Source: Gonapodya sp. JEL0774
Taxonomy: Eukaryota; Monoblepharomycota; Monoblepharidomycetes; Monoblepharidales; Gonapodyaceae
Length of the DNA: 64,000 nt
NCBI GenBank assembly: GCA_027604505.1
Contig: JADIIX010000054.1
Coordinates: 1 to 64,000, forward strand
Reading direction: 5' to 3'
Position 1 is the stretch's first letter. Every line of letters begins with the position of its first letter. The notes below the pieces were generated by a model, which made no database searches, was not told where the DNA came from, and saw only the letters and a program-made list of their open reading frames with translations. The translations under genes were made by a program, and so were the position numbers. Positions 26,116 to 38,036 of the stretch are shown here, piece by piece.

Positions 26116-28546
26116 TTAGGCAGTCGCCTGCCACGCTGCGTAGAGCTGAGCAGCAGAGGCGATTGATCCAAGGAGGCCAATCTGAACGTGGGATAGAAAC
26201 AGTTTGGTGAGGGGGTGAGAATGGAAGGTCATTGAGAAACGGGTGAGCTCAGAAAAATGCCAACGTCAAACACTGAGGACAAACGAGCACCATCCAATGC
26301 AAAGACAATACGCTCACTCCACATAACCCGATGAGCCCACCTCCCAACTCTCAGCGAACACGTGCAAAAAAATACCAAATAGAACATTGTCGCTCCATAC
26401 TCCAGTTACGGTGGCTCAATGCTTGAGATTCTCTTGCAAAAGACACTCACGTGCATATCGTTCAAGAATGGCGACACCAACCCTCCCATCTGACTCATTA
26501 TGGGGAAGAAGCATAGGTTGTTCACCATGCGGATAGACCAAGAAGCCCGATCGGCAGCGAGCTTGGCCTTCACATTACATCACACCGAAGGACAATGGAC
26601 AATGCCGGAGAAAGGTCAGCGAGCGCTACATACACCAAACACGCCCCCAGAACAAGACCAAGTGAAAACTTACCAGCTGTCTCTGCTTTTCTTTCGGGTC
26701 CACGTCTGCTCCTGAGCGTGCCGCCTGCTTTTCCCTGGCCACCAAGGCAACGTGTTCTTCGTACAGGCCGTAGAAGCCCAGACCGAGAGCGAGGGCCATG
26801 CAGCGGACGGAGAGGACGGAGGCGCGGGTGGCAGTGCTCTGGAAGGTGAAGTGAATGAGAGAAAGTCAGTGAGGAGAATGTGAAAATTTACCATACGGAT
26901 AAAAAGTTCTTTCAAACACGTCAATGAAGCGGCTCATTCCACACTAGAGGTTATTGCAAGCACCACCATTACTTTGAGCATGCTTCCTTCAACTCCGGTC
27001 TCTCGCCACTACCAACCCTGGTATTCAACTCTCCCAGTGCCCCACCCCAAGATCCTAATTCGCTATCCCCCGCACACCGAGTCTTCCCCAACTCACCGCG
27101 TCCACTTTGATGGCGCCCTTTCCAGACAACCACGCGAGATGTTCGAGAGGGAAGTACGCGAACATGAGCCACAGCTGCGCGCGGCGGACGAAGAGGGAGA
27201 CGGTGGACTGAGGAGGGTGGTTCTCCATGCGGGTGATGCCAGCAAGAACGGGCAGTTCACCGAGACCGGCAAGCCTGGGATAGAGGAGTGGCGGGGGTGG
27301 AGATGATGGCGTGGGAGCAGCGAAGAGGATGAGTACCATTGGTACGATTCGACAGCAACCTCAGGCAGAAGGTGAGAATGCCCCATATGCTCAACCCCCG
27401 CATTTTTTCGAAGATAGGTCTATCTCATACTTCCAAGAATACAAGACAAGGCGTGACCAACTCCTCTGTTGGACATTTCGTTCCTCCCATCTTACTGTGC
27501 TCCCCGTGGTTGGTTATTGTCGCCACAAAGTACGACCACTCAAATCAACATCGTTATTTATATGTGCGTCACTCACCTTAGGATAAACCTCGCGTCGTTA
27601 AACGCCGGCACCAGACTGGTGATCCTCTTAATGAGCTCCGCGTGTTCGGGACCCGCACGCTGGAGGAAAAACACGAGGAGGCGTTGGGTAAAGATGTAGG
27701 TCTGTATAGGAGGCGTTATAGGAGGCGTTAAGGGTCGGGAAGAAGAGTAAGGTGAGAGATGGAGAGGTTAGCAAGGTTAGCACGGTGGGATTCGCGGAAT
27801 GAAAGATTGGGGCCATAGACCACGGGGTTCCATGGAGAGTACCAGGCTCCAAGCAAGTGATAGTAATGTGGGTCACAATTATTTGCGTATATTCCATATT
27901 GTTTGCTATTTCCAGCCGCAAGTGTGGAGTGCTCAATATCGGTGTGCGGTTTCCAAGCAGCGGGAACTCATTATTTGAGCCCCCAGATTTTCAAAATTCA
28001 ATTTGACTCTCCATTTAGATGTCGCTCGATTCATTGTGTGTCTGTTGGACGTGTACTGTGAGCTGCAGATGCTCCATTGATCTGAAGGAATCAGCCACAT
28101 GATTTCAGCCAGCTCACACGCAATTTTCCACTCTTGGTCAAAGGTGGAAAGCTCGCGCTTGATCCAATGCCAAATCCAATTAGCCCGGTGGGGGCATCAA
28201 ACCTCCGGATCCGATCCGAAGACATCCGTGACGAGTTCCGAAAAAAGTCATGAATTTACGATCGCGCTTCAAGTAAGATAGGCGTATAGGGGAAAATGAT
28301 GCCAGCGTGGTGTCGCGATGGCGCGTCCAAAAGGTGCATTTATGGCGGTATCGGAAGCAGGTCATCCGAGTCCCCCAGTCCCCCACATTCCAGACCCACG
28401 GATCACGGTGAAAGTCATCCAATACTCGCCATGAGGACTTTGTCGACGCCGTTCACGGTCTGGAGCATCCTGACCAGACGCTCGAGGTCTACACATTCAT
28501 GGAACACCGTGTCAAATCTTCCGGTCAGTTTCACCCTTTCAAGCAT
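26116..28546 (-). CDS. PEX11-family peroxisome proliferation protein
   Basis: PEX11 proteins are peroxisomal membrane proteins that elongate and help divide peroxisomes. Exon 1 (28430-28546, ATG at 28546) encodes LERLVRMLQTVNGVDKVLM, the N-terminal PEX11 helix. Exon 2 (27577-27701) has FTQRLLVFFLQRAG and ends FNDARFILR. Exon 3 (27097-27274) contains LWLMFAYFPLEHLAWLSGKG, the family's Y-x-PLEH block. Later exons include TATRASVLSVRCMALALGLG and ASWSIRMVNNLCFFPIMSQM, and the last (about 26116-26206) ends with the typical IGLLGSIASAAQLYAAWQ tail. The exon 1-2 junction is unusual: the frame demands a GC-AG intron of 728 nt (28429-27702). The middle exon near 26880-26950 is uncertain in its 3' border. 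Convergent with the coiled-coil gene. Confidence 0.82.
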
Positions 28547-31500
28547 CTACAGAATGGAATCTCACTTGGGTTGGGACGCAGGATCTTCGCGAGTGCCGTC
28601 GGTGCCATTTTCGTGTGTCTATCGGTTGGTGTGCAGGTATTATGTGCCTGGAATGTAATGGCTGGCCAGGGTTTGTTCACCTTTCGATTCCTCAACACCC
28701 ATCCACGATCTCAGTGGTCGAATAGAAAGATCGGCAGATATCACCTTAAAACAAAACAGAATTGGAATATGACGGCAGCTGTGCGCAAGAGGTTCCAATT
28801 CGAGGTGGCGAGGATCATAGAGGGTCGCAGTGGTGCAGACGGGTGCGTGGAGCTCACTCCATCGCCTTGCATCACATTATGCTTTCATTTTTGAACGCTT
28901 TTCTGTCGTTGAGGACCGTGGTGTCCACACACTCGATTCCCCGTCGAATTGACCTGCTACTTTCTGAAAGAGCCTGCCTTCGCGATGGCTAATCAATGTA
29001 TAATGATGCACACTGTAGATGGAAATCCCGTTCTGAGTACATAAAATGTTGTCTATTGTCTAATCACTGGCCACAAAGATATCAGATGTTTGTCTGGCTT
29101 GAGATGTAGATTCCCGGTTGGCAGTGTTATTGACCACTGAGAAGCAATGGTGGTAGGAATGTCGCGCCTGTTAGGCGGCTTGGATCTCTTTGACGCCCCA
29201 TTTGTAACGTATTTGAGGAGTGACCTTTACGTCAGTGTTGTGGGTGGAGACTTCTCGGAGAAAATGTAACAGGCATCGGAGCCAGACAGGCGATTCAAAT
29301 GTGTAGATATGGTGAGATGGTTGACTAAGTGTAGATCGGACTGCCAAAACGATGATCGCAACGGGGATCAGCGGTGTTCGTGTGGCCGACACGTCGGACA
29401 GAAGCACCGGAATCAGCGCAGGGGGCAAAGCCTTTATCACATGACAGATATCTCCGACTTCTGTATTGCTTGATGATGATCTCTCTTTTCCAACAAATCT
29501 GTTTCGGCACTTCTTTAGAGAATGTGATTCCTTGGCCACCACCTCCACGACATGCCTCCGCACAGAACTTCGGTTTTCAACCACTGTAATTCGTCGACTA
29601 TCGAGTGTTGCGCATGGTGCCAACTATCACCAAGGACCTATGAGTACACCCCTGCACTACCACTTAATAGGGTGTTTTGTTTGTAACATCCCAACTCCCA
29701 GCTCACGTTCGGCCCGCAAAATACAACTCTCATGTAAACCCACAAGTTCTCAAGTAACCCAATATCAGCCTCAAGTCTCGCACGCATCTTCATATGCTGC
29801 TTCCTACATGCCTGTGTGGTACTGGACTTGTCTCTGGTCTCGATACCCTCAAGTATCTGTGAGGTACCCTCTCAGCTTTGTCCACCTGTGTCCCTCGCAT
29901 CGTTCATGACGAGCCCGGAAATGTTCTTTGTCCTCACTCTCTAGTTCTGGAATAGCCTAGCCTTGTGGAGTGTGCCCCCCCGCGCTGCTGGTCGGCCCGA
30001 AAGGGTAGAAAGGCGGTTCCCGCGAGTTATGTATCCAGCAAAGACACATCACTAGGTTAGGACAGAACTTGCGAAAGAAGATGTCGATGGGTCGACCAAC
30101 GTGCTTGACTGGTGAGTTACCTCGTCACCATACTCCGACGGCCGTGCTTGGTGCACGCCTCTCGTTTTCAGGATGCGAAGACAGTCATGCACGATGCAAT
30201 AAAATGCAGAGTGGATAAGAGAAATGACAGAAGGATGCCGTGTACTCCAGATTGTTGTTTTATTGAGATGATCATTGCGTGCGAATGTTGTATCGACAAC
30301 CTCCCCTATGTCAGAACTTTCTGTTTAATCTATCTGCTCGTCCCGTCCCGCAATGACCACAGCCATCAGAATCCATAAGAAGGAAGGATCGAAGATCTTG
30401 AGATGCATTGCACGCATCTTCACCCATTCACCGTCCACCGGGATCACTCCTTTCAATGTGGGACTCCATTTTTTCGACGGTGGCTCTAATGCGACTCTTT
30501 GCCGCACCCCACTCGTTCAATCCAAGTTATTTGGTATCTCCGAGCACATTTACACCGCTGCCAAGTCAGCCTATGTATCGTCTTGTCTCATTCTGCACGA
30601 GTTCAAACGACTGATAAACCAAGTGCCTGAAGTACTTCGAGGGTGTTGTTACAGAAGAGACAGGAAGTGGCGTCTGCTCAGCATGAGAGAGAAAGTCATT
30701 GTTCCACTTCGTTTCCGCAAGGTTATGTGCTGGTGTGAGGATAGGCACCTCTACGGAACGATGTTCAGGGTATTTGAGCGGTCCGAGCAGACAACAACTG
30801 GTAGGATAGTGCCAGCATTGCGCTGCCTGCTTTGAGTTTCGTGCTCATTCTTTGAAATGGAGAGAATTCACTTCGTTTGCGAATCCTCGCTTACACTGAA
30901 TCCCAAGCCAGTCGACTAAGGATCCCGGTGTAGTGACAAATCTCCATATAGGGGTCGATAGGAAATTTGAACGTAATATTTTGGAGATGATCGTCTGGCA
31001 ATGAAGCTACTCTATTCACTTTCTGGTGGGGTTTGGGATGGGGGAGAGCTGCAAGTGGAGCTGCACAACTTCGCCTGACCACTTACACATTCATCCGCCC
31101 AAAGCGGCCTGCCTGGGATCGTTGTCCACCTCGGACGGAGTGCAAAGGTTGTAATGGAGGGTGCAATCGAGGAATTCTTTGCGCCGGCGACTCCCCTTGG
31201 ACGTAAGAAGGAGCTTGGTGAGTTGGACCCACAGAAGCTGCAGGTTTGGTCGTTTCCGCTGGCGCAATTGAGCATAATGCCAACGGATCTTGCTGCGAGG
31301 ACCTCTAACTAGCTTCATCCGGCCTGACTGGATGATGCAAGACCGACGCGAGTCGGGATGGCGTTGGAAAGTTTGCGAAGTTTAAGTTCGAACTGAGCTG
31401 ATGGACGGTTGAGATCGGATTCGAGAAGCTTGCGCTCAAATACCATTGTCTGTACGTCCTTCTGGAATAACTAATGAAGAATTGTCCAATGGCTTGAGCT

Positions 31501-31853
31501 GCTTGAGCAAGGAAGTGGGGGGAAGGAGCGCACAAAACTAGTACTCCAAGAACTGAATTAAGCAAGAAGTCTTGAGTTCGCTGGCGGAGATAATGAAAGA
31601 CGGGAGTTCGTGGCGATTCAGGATACCGTTAATGGTGGTCATACGCCAAGAAAAGCTGTGCGTGAACAACTTGATGGTGACTATAGTTTTGGGACGACGA
31701 AATACTTCCTGCAAACTGCCGAGGGAACGCCGGCAGTGGCAAACTACCGATGTGGTGGAGACTTCGATGGCATTTTGGGTGACCAGCACCAGTGGCTGTG
31801 ATCGCTCAAAAGTTTGCTTTACTAGTCCCTAACTCTCCACCAATTCCCACCAG
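28547..31853. other. Gene-poor stretch
   Basis: About 3.3 kb with no gene I can assign. Candidate open frames are 29171-29623 (-, 150 codons), 30353-30835 (+, 160 codons) and a set of short minus-strand frames at 30891-31565 that includes MVFERKLLESDLNRPSAQ (about 31443). None shows a known motif, and neighbouring frames do not join through convincing splice sites. The right end must hold the promoter and the missing first exon of the exportin gene. No terminal repeats or transposase-like sequence were seen. Confidence 0.4.
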
Positions 31854-34800
31854 ACATCCATCTCACCTCCTTCAAATCCAGTCCCAATGCCCTATCCACA
31901 TGTGCCCACCTTCTCACAGCTTCGTCTTCTCCTTACGTCATTTTCTTTTGCCTCGGTACCCTTGAGGACTTCCTCGCTTCCAATGCTGCCGCTAGGGCCG
32001 CACACTCGAGAGCGGTATCTGGCACTCCCCTCTCCCCAGACCGACCAAACTCGTCGCTAGATCCCTGGCGAGCGTTGGATGCGGGCACCAAAGTGCAAAT
32101 TCGCCAGCTACTCCTCTCCCTACTACCCTCTTCCTCTCCAACCTCCCCCACGACCCGGACATCTCCTCCTCCCTTCGTTCTCAACAAGGTTCTGCGAGTT
32201 CTTGCACTTCTCATGTCTCGTGAATGGCACCCATCTTGTACCTGGCCCGACGCCTTCGAATCTACTGTCACCCCAATGATTGTGGAGGGTGCGTCGAGAG
32301 CACTCCAAACCCCAATCACTGGATCTCCTCCTTCTCCCCCACACGATCCATCTGACTTCATGCTCCTGAGTAACGGATTGGCTTTGCTTCGCGCTTTGTG
32401 CGAAGAAGCACTCTCCTCAACATCCCCTGGAGTTTCAGCTGACGATCCGACAAGACGGAGAGCAACCACTGATCAACTTCTATCCCGCGCACCGTGGATT
32501 CTTGACGCCTGTTGCGGAGCGCTTGACGCTCTGCTGGACTCTGGTGGAGAGTTTGGTAACACTCGTGAGAAACCAAACGGACAATTTGTTTCACCTTATC
32601 CCTCCCCTGCAAACTCGGACCGTTCCCCGCGCTCACCTCTTAACATTTTATCAAAGACGGCTGCTGCTCCACATTCCCCACCTTCCCCTTCAACCCCATC
32701 CTGGCCCCATCAGCCAGCTCACCCCGCCACAGAGTGTGCTCGCTTTGCACTCGCTACCGTCGCCAGTTTGCTGGCGTATCCGGTGCCGTGGCATATGGTG
32801 CGTCCCTCACATGTGGGATGTGTAGGACGGTATACCCGTGCGGCCCTGGCGGGGGAACTGCGAATTTCCTCGTTGACGTGCTTGGAGGAGCTCGTGACGC
32901 GGGCACGAGTGCTTGCCGGTGGGACGGAAGAGGCGGAATTTTTGAAAGTTGTTGGTGAGGCGGTGGTGGGAGCCGTAGAAGCTGCAGTGGCCGAGAAGAG
33001 TGGAGCGATCTGCGACAATGACGACGATGACGAGGGAGCTGCCAGGTCTGCGAGAGTCGCTGCGGTGATGAGAGTATTTGTCGCGCAACATTGGTATCGT
33101 GCTGAAGCGTCGTCCACGGGAGCCACATCCTTCGCGGCGGACTCACCGGTGCGCTCTCCTCACGATGCCTCGACATCGACTTTTCGATTTCCTGTGGAGA
33201 CTTTCCTCGATCTGTCCCTTCGCTTCACCTCGCAACAACCTCCTGTGGAACCGTTAGCGCGTACTATTGACGTTTGGACGGCACTTACGGATTGGCTCGG
33301 TGGTTCGGGAACTAGTGGTGGGGGGAGCGGATCAGGAACACCAGTTTCGACACGAAGAATAACCTCATCACCTGCATCAACATCGTCACCTCGATTACCA
33401 CTTACCCCTTTGCTTGGCTCTCCTTCGTCATTTTCTGCTGCCCCACCGGCGCCATCATCTCCCCGTGCAGAGCTCGTGTATCGACCCCGCCTATCCTCTC
33501 TTCTCGATATCTTGATGTACCGAGTGCTGTCATCGCTATCTTCCGATCCCAGTGCGCTGGACGATATTGATGATGCTCACCCTGATGCAACCGATGGACT
33601 CACAGAATGGGACGAGCTTGTATCTGTGTGGGCAGGCGTTGTGGGGAAGGTTGCAGAACTGTATCCTGGTGACGCTCTGTCCCGTCTCTCTGGTGCCATG
33701 ACTGCCATTGCGAACGAGTGGGAGCGCGTCGCGGGCAACCCGGTTTGGGATAAGCGGACGCGGCGATTAGCAAGGGATTTGAGAACCGTGGCAACCGGAT
33801 TCGGGAGAGTGGCGCACTTGTTTGTAGCGGAGTTTGAGGGTAACTTTGCCGCGACGGGGCAGTTGATCGAGAGGTTTTTGGTTCTGGTTGGTGTGGGGGT
33901 GGTTGGGGGTTGGAAGAAAGGCGCCGAGGCTGGAAAGCTGTGAGTAGAGCTTGAAAAGAAAGAAGGGCTTTTAGCAGATTGATGCATCTCTTCATTACGA
34001 GCAGGTATGCTGCCCTCTTCTCCACGCTTCAACTCTTCACCCACTGGATCACTCTTTGGCAGCAAAATCTGTCCGTCATGCCCCAAACGCAATCTGCATT
34101 CGTCGCTATCGTGACTCAATGTGTAACCGTTGCTGCCACTGCGCTTGTCTCGGACGCACCTGAAAATGTTCTCCTCTCTGCTGGACAGCTAATGTCCTCC
34201 ATCATTTGTTCTGTGAGACCTGCATCTGTGGATATCGTGTCAGTACCGGAAATGCAAGCTCTTGCATTACGGCTGCCGGAACTCATGTCAAGATGGCCTG
34301 TTGACGTGACTAAGACAGTTTTTAAGGCGTTCGCCGGCATGTATGCTCTGGGCTCAACTGGCAGGCGTATACCGGACAATGAATGGCAAGCGAGGCAGGC
34401 AGCCTTTGTGCAATTTGTAGGACGCTTTGACGGACCTTTGAGAGAACTCACACCTTCATCCATGCCGACTTTGATTTCTGACCCTGCCGCCCGTACGCGA
34501 CTGGGTCACTGCTTCCTCGTTCTTGTGGCGATTACAGAGTGCGTTGCCTCGGAACAAACAGCATCTCGCGAAGTAGTTTTTGCCGCCGTATCGCTGTCGC
34601 TTCCGGTGCTCGCCAGGTTGCTTGAGGAGCATGGATCTGCTGACTATGACTTGCTGCAGCAGACGCTCGACACGGTGCTTCCGTTGTGCGAAGTTTTTCG
34701 CAGACAGATTGGTGCCGATGGCATTCGTATGGTGATGGATATTTACATGAGTCTGCTTAATGGCGGGAAACTGATCGCCATGATGCAGCAACACAAAGCA

Positions 34801-35565
34801 GCAGGCCAAGTTCTGGCGAAGTTCTTTCGTTTGCTTACAGTGGTCATGGAGGACGGAGGCAAACAATTTGTGCAGTTTGTGCCTCATGTAGTTTCCTTTT
34901 GTCTCCGTGACGCTTGGCCCAAAATTGCGCCAGGCTCAACGGGAATGGAGGTAGCCGTACCCGCTTTTTATGAGCTGGTAAACCGAATCCTCTACAACCA
35001 ATGGCGATGGTTCTACCCCGGCACGGTTGCAGCTCGCACGACTTCTTCAACTTCTCCGGAGATGAACACCCATGAGGCTGAGTTTGTGGCTTTTCTGCGA
35101 ACTTTGCTTGCTGGTATCGGAAGTGCCGACCCAGAAGTGGTCGTTGGGTCTTTGCGGACACTTGAGCAGCTCAGCGATACACATAAACTGTTCCAAAAAG
35201 AAGCATTGCGGAGTTCTGGGGTTCTGGAGGAGATCTGGGGCTCGCTTGCGTGGATGCTGGTTATAGGCGAGAAAGGTTTTCTTAAGGAAGATATCTTGAG
35301 CGTGCTGCTCAAATCCATGATGGTTAATAAAGAAGTCTTTGATACCCGAGTAAGTTCCTTTAGCGGTTCAAGTTTTGGGAGCTCTGGATCATTTACATAC
35401 CATGCTTGTCGTCAGTTCATACCCACATTCATCACTACAAAGATCCCACAATTCCCTTCCGAGCAGAAGGCTGCGCTTTCCCAGTACCTTTCTTCTATTA
35501 ATGAGCCTACCCAGTGGCTGGATGCCATGAATATCGTCGTGGTAGAACTTGGCAAATGGCTGTGA
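31854..35565 (+). CDS. Exportin-6-like karyopherin (first exon not found)
   Basis: HEAT-repeat nuclear export receptor. Exons 31854-33939, 34005-35349 and 35416-35565 join in frame to about 1,193 residues; human XPO6 has about 1,125. The first visible exon starts with LTSFKSSPNALSTCAHLLTA and SSSPYVIFFCLGTLEDFL, matching the exportin N-terminal repeat that binds Ran-GTP. The C-terminal third resembles XPO6 closely: FYELVNRILYNQWRWFYPGT, a LxTLEQLSDTHKLFQKEAL-type block, and FIPTFITTKIPQF. Pro/Ser-rich loops (about 32130-32720 and 33300-33470) are extra relative to animals. In animals XPO6 exports profilin-actin with RanGTP; yeast lack it. The upstream start exon must lie before 31853 and I could not locate it. 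Confidence 0.85.
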
Positions 35566-35815
35566 ATTAGTACAACATTATCCGCATCTTACAGCAAAAT
35601 TAAATACAATCTACAATGTATTCAATCGAAATCGGACTTCACAGAATATTGCGTGCGGGAATAATAATGTCTTCGGCGAAGTTGATCAGCGAAGTTTCAT
35701 TTGCCAAACTCTCCATTTCCCGTTCATCGGCCTCTGCCCATCGTTCACACTACAAATTTATCAATTTGATACTCGAACCGCAGCAAACCGTACGCTTACT
35801 ATCCACGATATCAAA

Positions 35816-36618
35816 ATGAACGGAAAGTCTTCCTCGAGTCCTTCAAGAGCAGGAGCACAACCGAGTTCCAAGGCTGCCGAGGTGCAGGCGCAAGTCGGTG
35901 AGTATTGAAGCAACGCGCAAACGTAACTGGCTCATCGCGGCATGAAGCACATCTCGGAAAAGATGTCAAATGAATTCGGCAATCCCGATGGAGCCATGCA
36001 TCTAAACCTAACCCGATCACCCACAATGCAGATGATGTCGTCAACGTCATGCAGCAAAATATTCAGAAAGTGATTAAATGATTCGCCATTGTGTCTTGAC
36101 GAAGTAAGACATCGATTCTGATATTGATCATTGTCCCCAGGTCGTCGAGCGCGGTGAAAAGCTGGAAACACTGCAGACCAAGACCGACGACCTGGCCATG
36201 GGGGCTATGCAGTTTAAAAAGGGAGCGAGTGGTGTCCGTAGACAGGTATAGTGTCATTTCCTTGATAACGGACCTGGAAAGTGGCCTCTAAATCGTCTTC
36301 AAACTCCGTGAAATGTGTGACCTCCTGATCCACAAAATTCAATGCGCGTCGCTTCTCTTTCGTATGTTCCCTCGCCAGATGTGGCTCAAAAACCTGTGAG
36401 TTATCGATTCAAGAGTTAGCATGGGACATTCAGGATCTAAACTACAATTGTCCTCTCCAATAGCAAAATGAAAATCCTCATAGCTGTGATTGTCATTGTC
36501 ATCCTTCTGATAATTATTGTGCCAATAGCTAAGTGAGTGTCGACTGAACCGTCCAACGTGCCCTCCAATGATGAACTAAATAATATGTTCTGTGTATAGT
36601 TCGCTTCGCAGCCGATGA
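35816..36618 (+). CDS. Synaptobrevin/VAMP R-SNARE
   Basis: Vesicle SNARE of 109 residues in six exons: 35816-35897, 36032-36069, 36141-36245, 36379-36395, 36464-36532 and 36600-36618. A short Ser-rich N-terminus is followed by the SNARE motif (DDVVNVMQQNIQKVVERGEK and on to QFKKGASGVRRQ), the Trp-Lys-Asn linker MWLKNLKMK, a hydrophobic tail anchor (ILIAVIVIVILLIIIVPIA) and a four-residue lumenal tip. The Arg in VVERGEKL is the zero-layer residue, so this is an R-SNARE. The fourth exon has only 17 nt and encodes the juxtamembrane Trp segment. It sits 250 bp downstream of the exportin gene on the same strand. Confidence 0.95.
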
Positions 36619-36922
36619 AATAGGCCACTAATCATACCGCTACACATAGACCAACATCAGTGTTGAAAATTGTACAATGAATGCAATATTAGTTTCTGAT
36701 CAGTGATCGCTCCTCTTCGATCCATTTTTGCGCCGCGTTTGTTGCAATCTGAGTCGTTTCTTTCTTTCAACCGGAGCCCTTGCTGCTACGACGACATAGA
36801 GTGCACAGTCGCCTAAGTATGCGTTTCATTGGATTAGAAGATTGTCATATTCGCTGATCTGCTCGTTTGATCAGCGAAGGAGCCGACAACAGAGCCGATC
36901 ACCATTCGTCACATCTTCGAAC
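36619..36922. promoter_or_regulatory. Intergenic between VAMP and C2HC zinc-finger genes
   Basis: 304 bases on the same strand between a stop and the next start codon. Likely VAMP 3' untranslated region and the downstream promoter. Nothing else seen. Confidence 0.4.
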
Positions 36923-37832
36923 ATGACATCATTAGCGAATCAGAGTGTTCCCAGCAGTACAAAGCATTCACCGAGAACTTTGGTTTGCAGCTTGTGTGGG
37001 AGGGAGTTCGGCTCTGCCTCTCTTCAAATTCATCAGAAGCAGGTGCGCTTCATATTACAAAGATCGGAGCCGCTTCTGACCACTATATTACAAATAATAG
37101 TGTCAGGAAAAGTATGAAAGAGAGCACCCAGGTGGTGGGAAGAAGGGAGAGAAACAATCGTTGGCCAGCGCGCTACAGGGTGGCCAATTGTGAGTTGAGC
37201 ACAATCATCACAAGAAGGTCGCTTGACTGATTTTCTGCAACTATGGCAGAACGAAAGAGGAGTTCAACGAAAAGGCTCGAGAAGCATTTCTCGAAGAAGG
37301 GCGCGTGCATTGCCAATACTGCAAACGGGGTTTCTCGAATCAGGACAGGTTGGATGTCCATCTTCGTTCTTGCAGCGAAGGGTCCAAAGAGCGCGTCAAG
37401 GGAGGAACAACTAGACAAGTTATGGACTCTGGAATAACTTCGACCCCAAAGTTCAAGCCCGACACGCCTTGTCCAAACTGTGATCGATTGTTTACTTCAA
37501 ACTCGTTGGTTGCACATCTAACACACTGCAGACCGGGCCCCGCAATCAAGCCAGCACAAGCTCACAATCCGTCGGAAAGCAACAACTCAACTCAGTCTTT
37601 GGAGACTCGAATGGCCACGCTCGGTCAAGATATATATGGTAACCCTCTTGAAGATATGGGAGCATCAATTCAGGAAGTCGGGAAAAAATACAACAATGGA
37701 AGCAGCTCAGTCCCAGTCTCCACCCTTGCTTCTGGCTCTCAGATTCGCCCTGAAGCAAAATTTTGTACTTCATGTGGGTGCAAGTTTGAGGAATCGGACA
37801 AATTCTGTGGAGAATGTGGCAAGCGGCGCTAG
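36923..37832 (+). CDS. C2HC zinc-finger protein (ZC2HC1-like)
   Basis: Three exons, 36923-37042, 37101-37189 and 37250-37832, give 263 residues. Three C2HC fingers of the ZC2HC1 type follow in order: CSLCGREFGSASLQIHQKQC (split by the first intron just before the last Cys), CQYCKRGFSNQDRLDVHLRSC in pattern, and CPNCDRLFTSNSLVAHLTHC. Each has spacing C-x2-C-x11-H-x3/4-C. The C-terminus adds a zinc-ribbon-like CTSCGCKF...CGECG. Proteins with these fingers are common in flagellated eukaryotes, but the molecular role here is unknown. It is convergent with the composite gene that ends at 38037. Confidence 0.85.
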
Positions 37833-38036
37833 ACATTCATCGAATCACAACAATTTGGGAATCCCAGCATGGCGGTTTCCACAACCAATGACATATTATA
37901 CGAGCTTGAGTCTCTTTAGAATGATAAAAGATGGATGCCCATCTACTAGCCGCTGTAAAACAGTTGTCTTCAAATGCAAAAGAGAGGCTATTCATATAAA
38001 AACCATATCGGTATAGTTGCTGAGTAGTATGCATTG

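Noticed and set aside
29171-29623. 150-codon minus-strand frame
   Set aside because: Reads somewhat like protein but has no motif, no good start context and no neighbouring exons.
30353-30835. 160-codon plus-strand frame
   Set aside because: Good ATG context, but Cys/Arg-rich with no motif, and partly open on the other strand as well.
30891-31565. Cluster of short minus-strand frames, thought of as a ribosomal-protein-like gene
   Set aside because: Frames do not join through credible GT-AG pairs and no ribosomal motif could be confirmed.
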